Counted from the stretch's first letter, positions 29,022 through 37,142 are shown. The stretch is DNA of 64,000 nt from Poindextera sp035604135 (GCA_035604135.1 DATNJB010000081.1:40397-104396), one strand, 5' to 3'. Made by a program: numbers and translations. The notes: a model not told the origin generated them from the letters alone.

Positions 29022-30005
29022 GTGGTCCAAGGCGCCTTGCGCCTTTTCGCACTTGGAGACACCGCCGAGCTGGGCGCAGCGGTGGCGGCTGCGCTCGGCC
29101 AGCCGCTGACCCCGCACGAGGAACGCGAGTTCGAGGACGGTGAGCACAAGGCCCGCCCGCTTGAGGGCGTCGACGGCGACGATGCCTTCGTCATCCAGTC
29201 GCTGCACGGCGGGCCCGCCCGCAGCGCCAACGACAAGCTCTGCCGGTTGCTGTTCTTCATAGGCGCGCTGAAGGACGCCGGCGCGGCGCGGGTGACGGCG
29301 GTCTGCCCCTACCTCTGCTATGCCCGCAAGGACCGGCGGACGAAGGCGTTTGATCCGGTCACCACGCGCTACGTGGCGGCGATGTTCGAGGCGATCGGCG
29401 CCAACGCCATCGTCACGCTCGAGGTGCACAATCCGGCCGCGTTCGAGAACGCCTTCCGCCATCGGTCGGTCACGCTCACCGCGGCGCCTCTCCTGGTCGC
29501 CGAGGCGGCGCGACTGGGCAGAGAGCCGCTGTGCGTGGTCTCGCCCGACCCGGGCGGCGCCAAGCGGGCTGAGCTTTTCCGCGAAGCGCTTGAAGCCGCC
29601 ATCGGCAAGCCGGTCCGCCGCGGCCTCGCCGACAAGCATCGCAGCGCCGGCGTCGTCACGGGCGACCTCTTCGTCGGCGATGTCGCCGGCGCTACCGCCC
29701 TCATCATCGACGACCTGGTCAGCACCGGCGGGACGCTCGTCCGCGCCGCGCGCGCCGCGCGGCAGGCCGGGGCCACGCGGGTCATCGCGCTGGCGGCGCA
29801 CGGCCTGTTCACGCCCGGCGCTGAGACGGCGCTGGCCGACCCGGCGATCGATCAGCTGATCGTCACCGACGCGGTCCCGCCGTTCCGGCTTGCGGGCGCC
29901 GCCGTCTCGGCGAAGCTCAAGGTCACGCCGTGCGCGCCGCTGTTGGCCGAGGCGATCAGCAGGCTGCACTGGCGCAGGCCGCTCACCGACCTCCTGGTCT
30001 ATTGA
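29022..30005 (+). CDS. prs: ribose-phosphate pyrophosphokinase-like protein
   Basis: 327-aa PRPP synthetase family protein (ribose 5-phosphate + ATP to PRPP + AMP). It has the opening region REFEDGEHKARPL, where family members have FPDGE, an ATP/ribose region CPYLCYARKDRRTKAFDPVT, the metal site VVSPDPGGAKRA, and the PRPP-binding loop ALIIDDLVSTGGTLVRAARA. It is diverged from a housekeeping Prs (for example VTLEVHNPAAF in place of DLHxxQIQGFF), suggesting a specialised second copy. The start is GTG 29022 with AAGGAGAG; an upstream TTG at 28989 is rejected. It makes the co-substrate of the adjacent PncB. Its 3-prime end overlaps the convergent kinase gene by 23 bp. Confidence 0.88.
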   Translation: MVQGALRLFALGDTAELGAAVAAALGQPLTPHEEREFEDGEHKARPLEGVDGDDAFVIQSLHGGPARSANDKLCRLLFFIGALKDAGAARVTAVCPYLCYARKDRRTKAFDPVTTRYVAAMFEAIGANAIVTLEVHNPAAFENAFRHRSVTLTAAPLLVAEAARLGREPLCVVSPDPGGAKRAELFREALEAAIGKPVRRGLADKHRSAGVVTGDLFVGDVAGATALIIDDLVSTGGTLVRAARAARQAGATRVIALAAHGLFTPGAETALADPAIDQLIVTDAVPPFRLAGAAVSAKLKVTPCAPLLAEAISRLHWRRPLTDLLVY

Positions 30006-31113
30006 GCAGCCGGTCAAGCCGCTCGGCGTCGCGGAGCGCGATGCGAAGATAGGCCCTGGCCTGCGGCGCCCATTTCGCCGGCGTCCGCGGTCGCCGCTCG
30101 AGCAGATGCGCGATCGAAAGCCGCGCCCGGAGCATCGCGCGATGACAGCGGTAGAAGAGCCAGACCGCTTCGTCCGCGCGCTCACGGCTTCTGCGCGCCA
30201 CGCCGGCCCGAATCCGACGTCCCGCTGCCGCTGACCCCAGCCGTTCGCACTCAAGGTCCAGGTAGGCGAGCTCCTCGAGCGGGTCGATCAGCCGAAGCGC
30301 GGCATTGAATTCGATCCGGTCGATGATCCGCACCACGGGACCATCGAAGCAGATGTGCTCGGGCCTCAGGTCGCCGTGGCCGTCGATCAGCCGCCCGGCG
30401 CGGGCGGCAAACTGGGCGGGCCGACGGCGAAGCGCGCGCCGAAGCACCGAATCGACGCGCCTGATCGAGCCCGACGGCAGCTCGAGCGCGGGGCGCAGCA
30501 GCGTCGCGCGATCGGCGATGAGCGCTTGCCGCAGCAGTCTGAGATACCGGGCCGGCGCCGCGGGCCTTGGCCGCGCGTGGCGATGGAAGCGCGCGAGCGC
30601 CAGGGCCAGGCGATCGAGCTCCGCTCGCGTCGGCGCTCGACGGCCAATGCGCTTGTCGAGCATGTCCTCGCGATCAAGGCGGCGCATGACGACCAGCCAG
30701 TCCACCACCCGGCCGCGTCCGCCCAGGCCCAAGCCATCAGGCCCCAGGACGAGCGGCGTGACATCGATGTAGACCCCGTCGGCCAGCGGGGTGTTGAGGG
30801 CAAGCTCCGCCCGGCACGCCGCCTCACGCTTGGCCAGGGTGGAGAAGTCGAGATAGCCGAAGCGGACCGGCTTCTTCAGCTTGTAGGCCCGCCGTCCGGC
30901 CAGGAAGACCCAGGACATGTGGGTCTCGACGCACGCGACCTTGATGGTCAGGCCATATGACGACGGCCGCCGCAGGAACGCGACCTCTTCGGACAGTATC
31001 GGCGGCCGGCGCCGGCGCGGCCCACGCCACGATCGTGCGCAGGAAACGGCGCTGCGCCCGCCGCTATCCACGGTCCCAAGGGCGAAGGCAGCCTCCGACG
31101 TCGCTGTCGTCAC
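29983..31113 (-). CDS. APH-fold kinase-like protein, single domain
   Basis: 376-aa protein of the aminoglycoside-phosphotransferase/protein-kinase-like fold. The catalytic loop is GHGDLRPEHICF (H-G-D with a downstream basic residue) and the metal-binding D-x-x-E is in RIIDRIEFNAALR. The N-terminal lobe has THMSWVFLAGRRAYKLKKPV, with the ATP-binding Lys in Y-K-L-K. The same signatures occur in the first 330 residues of the two-domain protein at 31922-33457, so the two are paralogues; this one lacks the C-terminal P-loop kinase. The first 40 residues are Arg-rich and may be non-native, but GTG 31113 has a GGGGGG six bases upstream. An FNR-type box lies 49 bp upstream. The substrate is unknown; antibiotic resistance is unlikely. 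Confidence 0.82.
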   Translation of the reverse strand: MTTATSEAAFALGTVDSGGRSAVSCARSWRGPRRRRPPILSEEVAFLRRPSSYGLTIKVACVETHMSWVFLAGRRAYKLKKPVRFGYLDFSTLAKREAACRAELALNTPLADGVYIDVTPLVLGPDGLGLGGRGRVVDWLVVMRRLDREDMLDKRIGRRAPTRAELDRLALALARFHRHARPRPAAPARYLRLLRQALIADRATLLRPALELPSGSIRRVDSVLRRALRRRPAQFAARAGRLIDGHGDLRPEHICFDGPVVRIIDRIEFNAALRLIDPLEELAYLDLECERLGSAAAGRRIRAGVARRSRERADEAVWLFYRCHRAMLRARLSIAHLLERRPRTPAKWAPQARAYLRIALRDAERLDRLLNRPGGR

Positions 31114-31161
31114 GATCCGCCCCCCATCGAGCCGATGATCGGCAGGACGGGTCGCGGCGCA

Positions 31162-31175
31162 TTGCGCCAGATCAA
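31162..31175 (-). promoter_or_regulatory. FNR/FixK-type box, minus strand TTGATCTGGCGCAA
   Basis: On the minus strand the site reads TTGAT-CTGG-CGCAA, one base from TTGA-N6-TCAA. Its centre is 55-56 bp before GTG 31113; at -41.5 the transcript would begin near 31127 with a 14-base leader. Nearly the same sequence, TTGATCTCGCGCAA, occurs at 37791. Confidence 0.5.
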
Positions 31176-31400
31176 GCGCGGCCGAGCCGGTCTTCGCTCT
31201 GCAGCTCCATCATAGGATCGCACGGCGGGCGCACTTGGGCGGAGGACCGCAAGGGGGAGGCACGGTGTTCCGTTTCAGCGGCCCGCGACGGGATGACTGG
31301 GACCCCGCCGGGCCTCATCGGCAGGTATAGGCGTTCGGGCTCCTCCATCGGCCGCGCGACTTAACGACCGTCCGGCGACAATCTACTTTACTTCCAGGAA

Positions 31401-31414
31401 CTGACTTTTGTCAG
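31401..31414 (+). promoter_or_regulatory. FNR-like palindrome CTGACTTTTGTCAG
   Basis: Perfect palindrome with core TGAC-N4-GTCA; only the outermost bases differ from the FNR type (C for T, G for A). Its centre is about 60 bp before ATG 31467, which at -41.5 gives a leader of about 18 bases. It could also be a site for a related CRP-family regulator. Confidence 0.4.
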
Positions 31415-31466
31415 GGCCGACTTGCTCAGGCCCGGATACTGTGAAGACGGGTAGGGACAACCGTCA

Positions 31467-31619
31467 ATGGATCAGCTGATCGTGAGGCGGACCATCGCGC
31501 GTCTCCAGCAAGAGCTGGCCGACGGCAAGCCGCGCGAAAACGAGGCTGAGCTGCGTCGGCAATTGGAGGAGCAAGAAACCCTGCTTCGCGAGCTAAACGA
31601 CCCCGTGAAACGGCGCTGA
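31467..31619 (+). CDS. 50-aa charged helical protein
   Basis: A 50-aa frame, MDQLIVRRTIARLQQELADG onward, ending LNDPVKRR. It is rich in Glu, Arg, Gln and Leu with heptad-like spacing of Leu/Ile, so a short amphipathic helix or coiled coil is expected. Upstream lie a GTAGGGACAACC segment with a weak ribosome-binding site and an FNR-like palindrome at 31401. The codon usage has the high third-position GC of the region. No family is recognised; a regulatory or ribosome-binding partner is conceivable. It is followed 49 bp later by a second tiny gene on the same strand. Confidence 0.55.
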   Translation: MDQLIVRRTIARLQQELADGKPRENEAELRRQLEEQETLLRELNDPVKRR

Positions 31620-31668
31620 CGCTCGTCAGGTAAGCTTAGCCGCAACCGCAACCTGAAGGGCGGCCCAT

Positions 31669-31833
31669 ATGCCCCTTTCGCGAGACGAGTTCATCCACCA
31701 GCAGAACATGCGCCGGTATCGGGAACAGCTCGCCACGGCTCCTCCTGGTCCTCGGCAAGAGGTGTTGCTGTGGCTCATCGCCGCAGAGCAAGCCAAGGCT
31801 TCCGAGCGAGGCTGGCTTACGCCGCTCCGTTAG
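31669..31833 (+). CDS. 54-aa basic protein
   Basis: A 54-aa frame, MPLSRDEFIHQQNMRRYREQ onward, with GAAGGGCGG placed upstream as a ribosome-binding site. The middle (PRQEVLLWLIAAEQAKASER) reads like an amphipathic helix and the C-terminus is GWLTPLR. The stop is at 31831-31833. I recall similar small conserved proteins in alphaproteobacteria, but cannot name a family. It probably shares a transcript with the 50-aa gene. It is convergent with the two-domain kinase gene, whose stop lies 88 bp away. Confidence 0.55.
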   Translation: MPLSRDEFIHQQNMRRYREQLATAPPGPRQEVLLWLIAAEQAKASERGWLTPLR

Positions 31834-31921
31834 GAGTCGGCTTCTCGACGAGGACGCTCGAAGCGGTCGCAGGCGCCAGGGCGCGACGTGCACGCCGCCA
31901 GGGAAAGGCGGCGCGCGCCTA

Positions 31922-33457
31922 TCATGAGGGCTGGCCGATCAACTGAGCGTCCAGAATGCGCCGTGCCTCATCGGCGAGGTCATCGAAGGTGCGGTCCGCG
32001 GCGAGCGTCCGCCAAGCGGGGCCAATGTCTTTCGGCTCGACCTGCGCCAACACGACCTTCGCAGTGGCGTCGGATGCATCGCCCTCGCGCGCCGTCACGC
32101 GCCCGGCCCGCACCTTTGCGGGAGCGGTCAGCCACAGGCCGACGAAGACATGGCCCTTTGCTGCATCCTCGATGCTCATTCGTGATGCGCTCTCGCGAAA
32201 GGTGCCATCGGCGATGACCGGGGCTCCGGCGGCCAGCGCGTCGCGGGCGCGTTCGGCGAGGACCCGGTAGATCGTCGCGCGCGCTGCCGGGTCGTAGGCC
32301 GCCTCGCCCAGGCGATCGGTCTCCTCGACGTGGGCGACCGCCTTGCGGATCGCGTCGGTGCGCAACACGCGGGTGCCGCAAGCCCCCGGGACGTGCGCCG
32401 CCACCGCCTTGGCCAGCGTCGACTTGCCCGTCCCCGAGAGCCCGCCGATCGCCAGAAGCGGCGGCGGCGAGCGCCGCAGCAGATCAAGTCCCAGCTCGCG
32501 ATAGCGCGCCGCTTGCGCCAGGTCTCCGGCCTCGACCGCGACCGCCATGCGCACCGTCGCCCGCAAGGCCATGAACAGCGGCAGGAGCGCGAGCGCGGCC
32601 TCCGGTTGTCCGGCGGCGTCCCAGTAGCGGTTCATGGCCAGGTTCGCCATGGCGTCCAGCCCGCGAGCTCGCAGGTCCATCAACAGGAACGCCACATCGT
32701 AGATCACGTCGGCGGTCGACAGCGCCTCGTCGAACTCGAGCGCGTCGAACGGGGTCACGCGGCCATCGAACAGGCAGATGTTGCGCAGGTGCAGGTCGCC
32801 GTGGCCGCGGCGCACCCATCCGGCCTTGCGCCGCGCTTCGATCAGGGGGGCAAGCCGGGCGAGCTCTCGCTCGAGACCGTTGAACAGCTCCTCCGAAGCC
32901 GGGCGCGCCCCCAGGGCCGCGGCGCCGTCGGCCTCGGTCTCGCGCAAGCCCGCGACGATCCGTCGATAGTCCGCCGGGTGGCCGAGGTCGGGGCGCGGCG
33001 GAAGCGACGCGTGGAAGGCCGCGACGACCTCGGCGGTTTCCTCGACGACCTCCGCAGTCAACCGGTCCGCGTCGGCGAGTTCCGAGAGCAGGGCGGCGTC
33101 GGGGAAGCGTCGCATCACGACGACCCAGTCGACCGTCTCGCCGTCGCCGTCGATACGGATCACGCCGCCCGGATCGCGGTTCACCGGAAGTACCGCCTCG
33201 TAGAGCTCCGGCGCCAGCGGGCGGTTGACGGCAAGCTCCGCCACGCAAGCCTGTCGCCGCGCCTCCACAGAAGACATGTCCGCGAAGGGATGGCGCAGGC
33301 TTCGCTTCAGCTTGTAGGCCCTCCCCTCGCCGAGGAAGACGTGGGACATGTGCGTGTCGATCCGCTTGAGCGGCCGCCGCGCGCCGCAAGCCGAGCCATC
33401 CTCAAGCGCCGCCACGATCGCGCACTGGCTGGCCTCGAAGGCGGATCGTTCCGACAT
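31922..33457 (-). CDS. two-domain APH-fold kinase / P-loop ATP-binding protein
   Basis: 511 aa. Residues about 1-335 are an APH-fold kinase-like domain: THMSHVFLGEGRAYKLKRSL (ATP-binding Lys), VRRGHGDLHLRNICLFDGR (catalytic H-G-D loop) and FDALEFDEALS (metal D-x-x-E). Residues about 345-511 are a P-loop kinase with Walker A AIGGLSGTGKSTLAKAV and a later TFRESASRMSIEDAAKGH, of the zeta-toxin/gluconate-kinase-like AAA_33 group. This architecture is known from proteobacteria and from mycobacterial Rv2004c, a DosR-regulated gene; neither activity has a known substrate. ATG 33457 is preferred to a TTG two codons earlier. An FNR-like box at 33590 lies 132 bp upstream and may be shared with Hsp20. 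Confidence 0.88.
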   Translation of the reverse strand: MSERSAFEASQCAIVAALEDGSACGARRPLKRIDTHMSHVFLGEGRAYKLKRSLRHPFADMSSVEARRQACVAELAVNRPLAPELYEAVLPVNRDPGGVIRIDGDGETVDWVVVMRRFPDAALLSELADADRLTAEVVEETAEVVAAFHASLPPRPDLGHPADYRRIVAGLRETEADGAAALGARPASEELFNGLERELARLAPLIEARRKAGWVRRGHGDLHLRNICLFDGRVTPFDALEFDEALSTADVIYDVAFLLMDLRARGLDAMANLAMNRYWDAAGQPEAALALLPLFMALRATVRMAVAVEAGDLAQAARYRELGLDLLRRSPPPLLAIGGLSGTGKSTLAKAVAAHVPGACGTRVLRTDAIRKAVAHVEETDRLGEAAYDPAARATIYRVLAERARDALAAGAPVIADGTFRESASRMSIEDAAKGHVFVGLWLTAPAKVRAGRVTAREGDASDATAKVVLAQVEPKDIGPAWRTLAADRTFDDLADEARRILDAQLIGQPS

Positions 33458-33589
33458 CGGCAAGACGCTCCGGCTCCCGCGCTCGCGCGGCTCTATCGCC
33501 CTTCCCTATGGCACATCCCGTGGGGCGACGAGGCGACTGCGGCCCTGTCGCGCGAGACGCCGTCCGACGGGCGTTGCAACGAGTTGAGT

Positions 33590-33603
33590 CTGACATAAGT
33601 CAA
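33590..33603. promoter_or_regulatory. FNR-like box CTGACATAAGTCAA
   Basis: One mismatch from TTGAC-N4-GTCAA (outermost T replaced by C), between the divergent kinase and Hsp20 genes. Its centre is about 96 bp before the Hsp20 ATG at 33693 and about 139 bp before the kinase ATG at 33457. A second TTGA (33584-33587) lies just upstream, so overlapping sites are possible. Confidence 0.45.
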
Positions 33604-33692
33604 ACGTCGCACGGTCAAGCGGTTCATACTGCGTTGAGATTGGACGCCATACGCGACATGGCGTCCGGCGCTTTGACGAACGGAACGTGGAA

Positions 33693-34100
33693 ATGGTGAG
33701 CGACAATCCGCGCCAGTGGATGTGGGAGGAGGCGCTCGACATGCTCGCGCGCGCCGAGCGCCTGCATCGTCAGCTGTTCAAACCCGCCGCCTCCCACGCA
33801 CGCCGGCCAAGCTGGGAGCCGCCCGTCGACGTGCTGGAGACAGACGGCGAAGTCGTGATCATCGCCGCGTTGCCCGGCGTCGCCGACGCTTCCTTCAAGC
33901 TCCTCATCGACGGCGGCGATATCGTGATCGCCGGCGAGCGCGCCTTGCCCGACGAATTGCGCACGGCGCGCATCCATCGCTTGGAGCTCCCGCAAGGGTA
34001 CTTCGAACGCCGCGTGGCCTTGCCCGCCGCCCGATACGATCAGATCCGCCACCGCACCCAGGACGGCCTGCTCGTCGTCACCCTACGCAAGCTCGCTTGA
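33693..34100 (+). CDS. Hsp20/alpha-crystallin small heat-shock protein
   Basis: 135-aa small chaperone that holds unfolding proteins in solution without ATP. The N-terminal arm is MVSDNPRQWMWEEALDMLAR. The alpha-crystallin domain starts at WEPPVDVLETDGEVVIIAAL and continues PGVADASFKLLIDGGDIVIAGER, with the conserved F-x-R-x-V-x-L-P pattern in GYFERRVALPA and the closing GLLVVTLRKLA. The usual A-x-x-x-n-G-V-L motif appears as T-Q-D-G-L-L. There is no C-terminal I-x-I/V extension. ATG 33693 is chosen within a frame that opens at GTG 33687. The lon gene follows 14 bp later, so chaperone and protease are coexpressed. Confidence 0.9.
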   Translation: MVSDNPRQWMWEEALDMLARAERLHRQLFKPAASHARRPSWEPPVDVLETDGEVVIIAALPGVADASFKLLIDGGDIVIAGERALPDELRTARIHRLELPQGYFERRVALPAARYDQIRHRTQDGLLVVTLRKLA

Positions 34101-34114
34101 GCCCTGGAGCCGAC

Positions 34115-36493
34115 ATGGACGACGCCTCTATCGCCGAATCCGCCGCCAAACCGGCCAAGCCGTCGCCGTCGCCCGACGCCTTCATCGCAATTCCCGTGCG
34201 CAACACGGTGCTTTTCCCCGAGGTGGTCATGCCGATCACCGTCGGGCGGCCCGCCTCCGTCGCCGCCGCTCAGCAGGCCGTCCGCGAACAGCGCCAGATC
34301 GTCGTGGTGCTGCAACGCGATCCGCAGGTGGCGGATCCCAAGGCCAGCGATCTGCATGACATCGGTGTCGTGGCCAACGTCCTGCGTTACATCGCGGCCT
34401 CCGATACCGAGCACCATCTGATCTGCCAGGGGGTGCAGCGCTTTCGCATCACTGAGCAGGTCGAAGGCTGGCCGTACCTGGTCGTCCGCGGTCTGCACGT
34501 GCCAGAGCCGGTCGAAACCAGCCCGGAAGTGGAGGCACGGCTCCTGACCTTGCGCGAACAGGCTCTGGAGATTCTGGGGCTCATTCCGCAGGCGCCGGCG
34601 GAGTTGCGCGCCACCATAGCAGGGATCAACCGGCCCGGCGTGCTCGCCGACATGGCCGCGGCCTATCTCGACGTGGCGCCGCCGGAAAAGCAGGACATCC
34701 TCGAGACGATCGACCTCATCGCTCGCCTGGACAAGGTCATCAAGCTGACTGCGCACCGTCTACAGGTGCTCCGTATTTCCCACGAGATCGGCGCCCAGAC
34801 CCAGGCGTCGCTCTCCGAACGCCAGCGCCAGGCGCTGCTGCGCGAACAGCTTGCCACCATCCAGCGCGAACTCGGCGAGGAGGAAGGCGGCGGCGCCGAG
34901 ATCGCCGAGCTGGCCGCGGCCATCGACAAGGCGAACATGCCGGAGGAGGTCGCGGCGCAGGCGCGCAAGGAGCTTCGCCGACTGCAGCGCACGCCGGAGG
35001 CGGCGGCCGAGTTCGGCATGATCCGCGCCTACCTCGACTGGCTGATCGAGCTCCCCTGGGCGCCGCCGACGCCTCCGGTCATCGACATCGCCGAGGCGCG
35101 CCGGATCCTGGACGAGGACCACTACGGCCTCGACAAGATCAAGACCCGCATCCTGGAGTACCTGGCGATCCGCAAGCTCGCGCCGGAGGGAAAGGCGCCG
35201 ATCCTGTGCTTCGTCGGGCCGCCGGGGGTCGGCAAGACCTCGCTCGGCCGCTCGATCGCCAGGGCCCTCGGACGACCCTTCGTCCGCGTGAGCCTGGGCG
35301 GCGTCCACGACGAGGCCGAGATCCGCGGCCATCGGCGCACCTACGTCGGCGCGCTGCCCGGCAACATCATCCAGGCGATCCGGAAGGCCGGCGCGCGCGA
35401 CTGCGTCATGATGCTCGACGAAATCGACAAGATGGGCGCGGGCTTCCAAGGCGACCCGTCCGCGGCCATGCTCGAGGTGTTGGATCCGGAGCAGAACGCG
35501 ACCTTCCGCGACAACTACCTGGCCGTTCCGTTCGACCTGTCGCGGGTGACCTTCATCACGACCGCCAACACGCTCGACACGATTCCGGGGCCGTTGCGCG
35601 ACCGCATGGAGATCATCGTCCTGTCCGGCTACACGCCCGGGGAGAAGCTCGAGATCGCCAAGCGCTATCTGGTGCGCCGGCAGTTGGAGGCGAACGGCCT
35701 TGAGCCCGGGCAGTTCGAGATCGACGACGATGCCTTGGTCCGTATCATCGCCGCCTACACCCGCGAAGCCGGCGTCCGTGGACTGGAGCGCGAGATCGGC
35801 CGCGCCATGCGCAACGCCGCGATGCGGATCGCCGAGGGCAAAGAGACCAAGGTCCACATCGCCGCGGCCGACGTTGAGACGGTGCTCGGGCCGCCGCGGT
35901 TCGAGAACGAGGCAGCCATGCGCACCGCGGTGCCGGGCGTCGCCACCGGTCTGGCCTGGACGCCGGTCGGCGGCGACATCCTGTTCATCGAGGCGGCCAA
36001 GACCCCGGGCGCAGGCAAGCTGATCCTCACCGGCCAGTTAGGGGAGGTGATGCGCGAGAGCGTCCAGGCAGCGCTAAGCCTGGTCAAGACTGAGGCCGCG
36101 GCGCTGGGCATCGATGCGACGCAGTTCGAGAAGAACGACGTCCACGTGCACGTGCCGGCTGGCGCCACGCCCAAGGATGGGCCCAGTGCTGGTGTGGCGA
36201 TGTTCATCGCCCTGACCTCGCTGTTCACCGGCCGCACGGTGCGCAGCGACACGGCCATGACCGGCGAGATCAGCCTGCGCGGCCTTGTCCTGCCGGTGGG
36301 CGGGGTCAAGGAGAAGGTGATCGCCGCAGCCGGCGCGGGCATTACGCGCGTCATGCTGCCGGCCCGCAACCGCCGCGATCTCGAGGAGATTCCCGCCGAG
36401 GTGCGTGACAAGCTGGAGTTCGTCTGGCTCGAGCGCGTTGACGACGCCATCGCGGCCGCGCTCGCCCCCGGGAAGCCCCAGTCCGACGCCTAG
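34115..36493 (+). CDS. lon: Lon ATP-dependent serine protease
   Basis: 792-aa LonA protease degrading misfolded and specific regulatory proteins. The N-terminal substrate domain starts IPVRNTVLFPEVVMPITVGR. The AAA+ module has Walker A CFVGPPGVGKTSLGRSIA, LGGVHDEAEIRGHRRTYVGA, and Walker B MMLDEIDKMG. The proteolytic domain has the Ser-Lys dyad Ser691 in PKDGPSAGVAMF and Lys734 in GGVKEKVIAA, 43 residues apart as in E. coli Lon. The start is ATG 34115, although an open frame extends upstream through the hsp20 gene. Its position after hsp20 and among stress genes suggests a second, condition-specific Lon besides a housekeeping copy, which would be elsewhere. Confidence 0.93.
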   Translation: MDDASIAESAAKPAKPSPSPDAFIAIPVRNTVLFPEVVMPITVGRPASVAAAQQAVREQRQIVVVLQRDPQVADPKASDLHDIGVVANVLRYIAASDTEHHLICQGVQRFRITEQVEGWPYLVVRGLHVPEPVETSPEVEARLLTLREQALEILGLIPQAPAELRATIAGINRPGVLADMAAAYLDVAPPEKQDILETIDLIARLDKVIKLTAHRLQVLRISHEIGAQTQASLSERQRQALLREQLATIQRELGEEEGGGAEIAELAAAIDKANMPEEVAAQARKELRRLQRTPEAAAEFGMIRAYLDWLIELPWAPPTPPVIDIAEARRILDEDHYGLDKIKTRILEYLAIRKLAPEGKAPILCFVGPPGVGKTSLGRSIARALGRPFVRVSLGGVHDEAEIRGHRRTYVGALPGNIIQAIRKAGARDCVMMLDEIDKMGAGFQGDPSAAMLEVLDPEQNATFRDNYLAVPFDLSRVTFITTANTLDTIPGPLRDRMEIIVLSGYTPGEKLEIAKRYLVRRQLEANGLEPGQFEIDDDALVRIIAAYTREAGVRGLEREIGRAMRNAAMRIAEGKETKVHIAAADVETVLGPPRFENEAAMRTAVPGVATGLAWTPVGGDILFIEAAKTPGAGKLILTGQLGEVMRESVQAALSLVKTEAAALGIDATQFEKNDVHVHVPAGATPKDGPSAGVAMFIALTSLFTGRTVRSDTAMTGEISLRGLVLPVGGVKEKVIAAAGAGITRVMLPARNRRDLEEIPAEVRDKLEFVWLERVDDAIAAALAPGKPQSDA

Positions 36494-36523
36494 CGGTCGG
36501 CGTGGGCGATCCGAACTGCGAAC

Positions 36524-36546
36524 GTGCGCTGGGCTCGGAAGCGCAC
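36524..36546. terminator. hairpin between convergent lon and lipoprotein genes
   Basis: Arms GTGCGCT (36524-36530) and AGCGCAC (36540-36546), a perfect 7-bp stem with a 9-base loop, in the 100-bp gap between two convergent stop codons. There is no T tract on either side, so if it ends transcripts it is not a standard intrinsic terminator. Confidence 0.3.
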
Positions 36547-36593
36547 CTCGCGGATAGGCAGCAAGGTGGCTCGCCTAGACGTTTGAACCCCGA

Positions 36594-37142
36594 TCAGGAC
36601 GCCGGCGCCGGAGCAGACAGCGGGTGCGAAGCGCCGGACAGCGAGTTTGTGGCCATCGTCGCGCCCGGGGCCGCCGCGTCGCCGGTCGTCCAATCGCTCG
36701 GGCAGGCGCCGACGCGATGGTAGTGAACCGCCTGGGCGAACGCCGGCTGGGCGGTGACGTCGGTCTGGATCAGCAGCTTGACGGTGAAGTCGCTGGTCGG
36801 GTCGCCGCTGGTCTGCGCCTGAATGTCCAACAGATGGCCTGCGGAGCGACAGCGCGCCGCGAAGCGCCCGCCGCTTTGAACGGTCGGCGCCACGAGCCCG
36901 CACGGCTCGCCGCTCACGCTCGGCAGCGGTTGAGTGAAAGCGGTGCGGATGCCGTCATCGGCGCAGACGAGGATCGTCTTGATGGTCTTCCCCTGGTCGT
37001 TCTGCGCCGCGACAGACCAGAGCGCCGGCGGCGCGGGCGTCGCGGTGACGCTCGCCGCCGACTGGCTCGACGGCTGTGAGGGGTGGCACCCGGCCAAGGC
37101 GATCACCACGCCGACAACGACACAACCGCTAACTGCGCGCAT
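36594..37142 (-). CDS. putative lipoprotein
   Basis: 182-aa predicted lipoprotein. The N-terminus MRAVSGCVVVGVVIALAGCH has a basic start, a hydrophobic core and a lipobox L-A-G-C, so the Cys at residue 19 would be lipidated after cleavage. The mature part begins with a Ser/Gln/Ala-rich linker and has several Cys residues (ILVCADDG, GEPCGLV, AARCRSAGH, GACPSDW) that could form disulfides. No family is recognised. ATG 37142 is chosen because GGAGAG lies at proper spacing and the signal peptide begins directly; an in-frame ATG at 37166 is the alternative. It is downstream of the Tyr-rich secreted protein on the same strand. Confidence 0.7.
   Translation of the reverse strand: MRAVSGCVVVGVVIALAGCHPSQPSSQSAASVTATPAPPALWSVAAQNDQGKTIKTILVCADDGIRTAFTQPLPSVSGEPCGLVAPTVQSGGRFAARCRSAGHLLDIQAQTSGDPTSDFTVKLLIQTDVTAQPAFAQAVHYHRVGACPSDWTTGDAAAPGATMATNSLSGASHPLSAPAPAS

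Larger units (their letters stand above)
31114..31466. other. divergent intergenic region with two FNR-type boxes
   Basis: About 350 bases between the APH-like gene and a 50-aa gene. No convincing coding frame was found. It contains one FNR-like box near each end (31162 and 31401), each about 50 bp from the start of the gene it faces, and an AT-richer patch at 31375-31395 (CGACAATCTACTTTACTTCC). The centre of the region is large enough to encode a small RNA, but I see no terminator that would support one. Confidence 0.5.

Noticed and set aside
30957..31364. A 135-codon plus-strand frame starting inside the APH-like gene and running into the intergenic region
   Set aside because: Arg/Ser-rich product without motif, and no ribosome-binding site.
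36585..36600. FNR-like sequence TTGAACCCCGATCA after lon
   Set aside because: The right half does not match TCAA at the correct spacing, and it lies between convergent genes where no promoter is needed.
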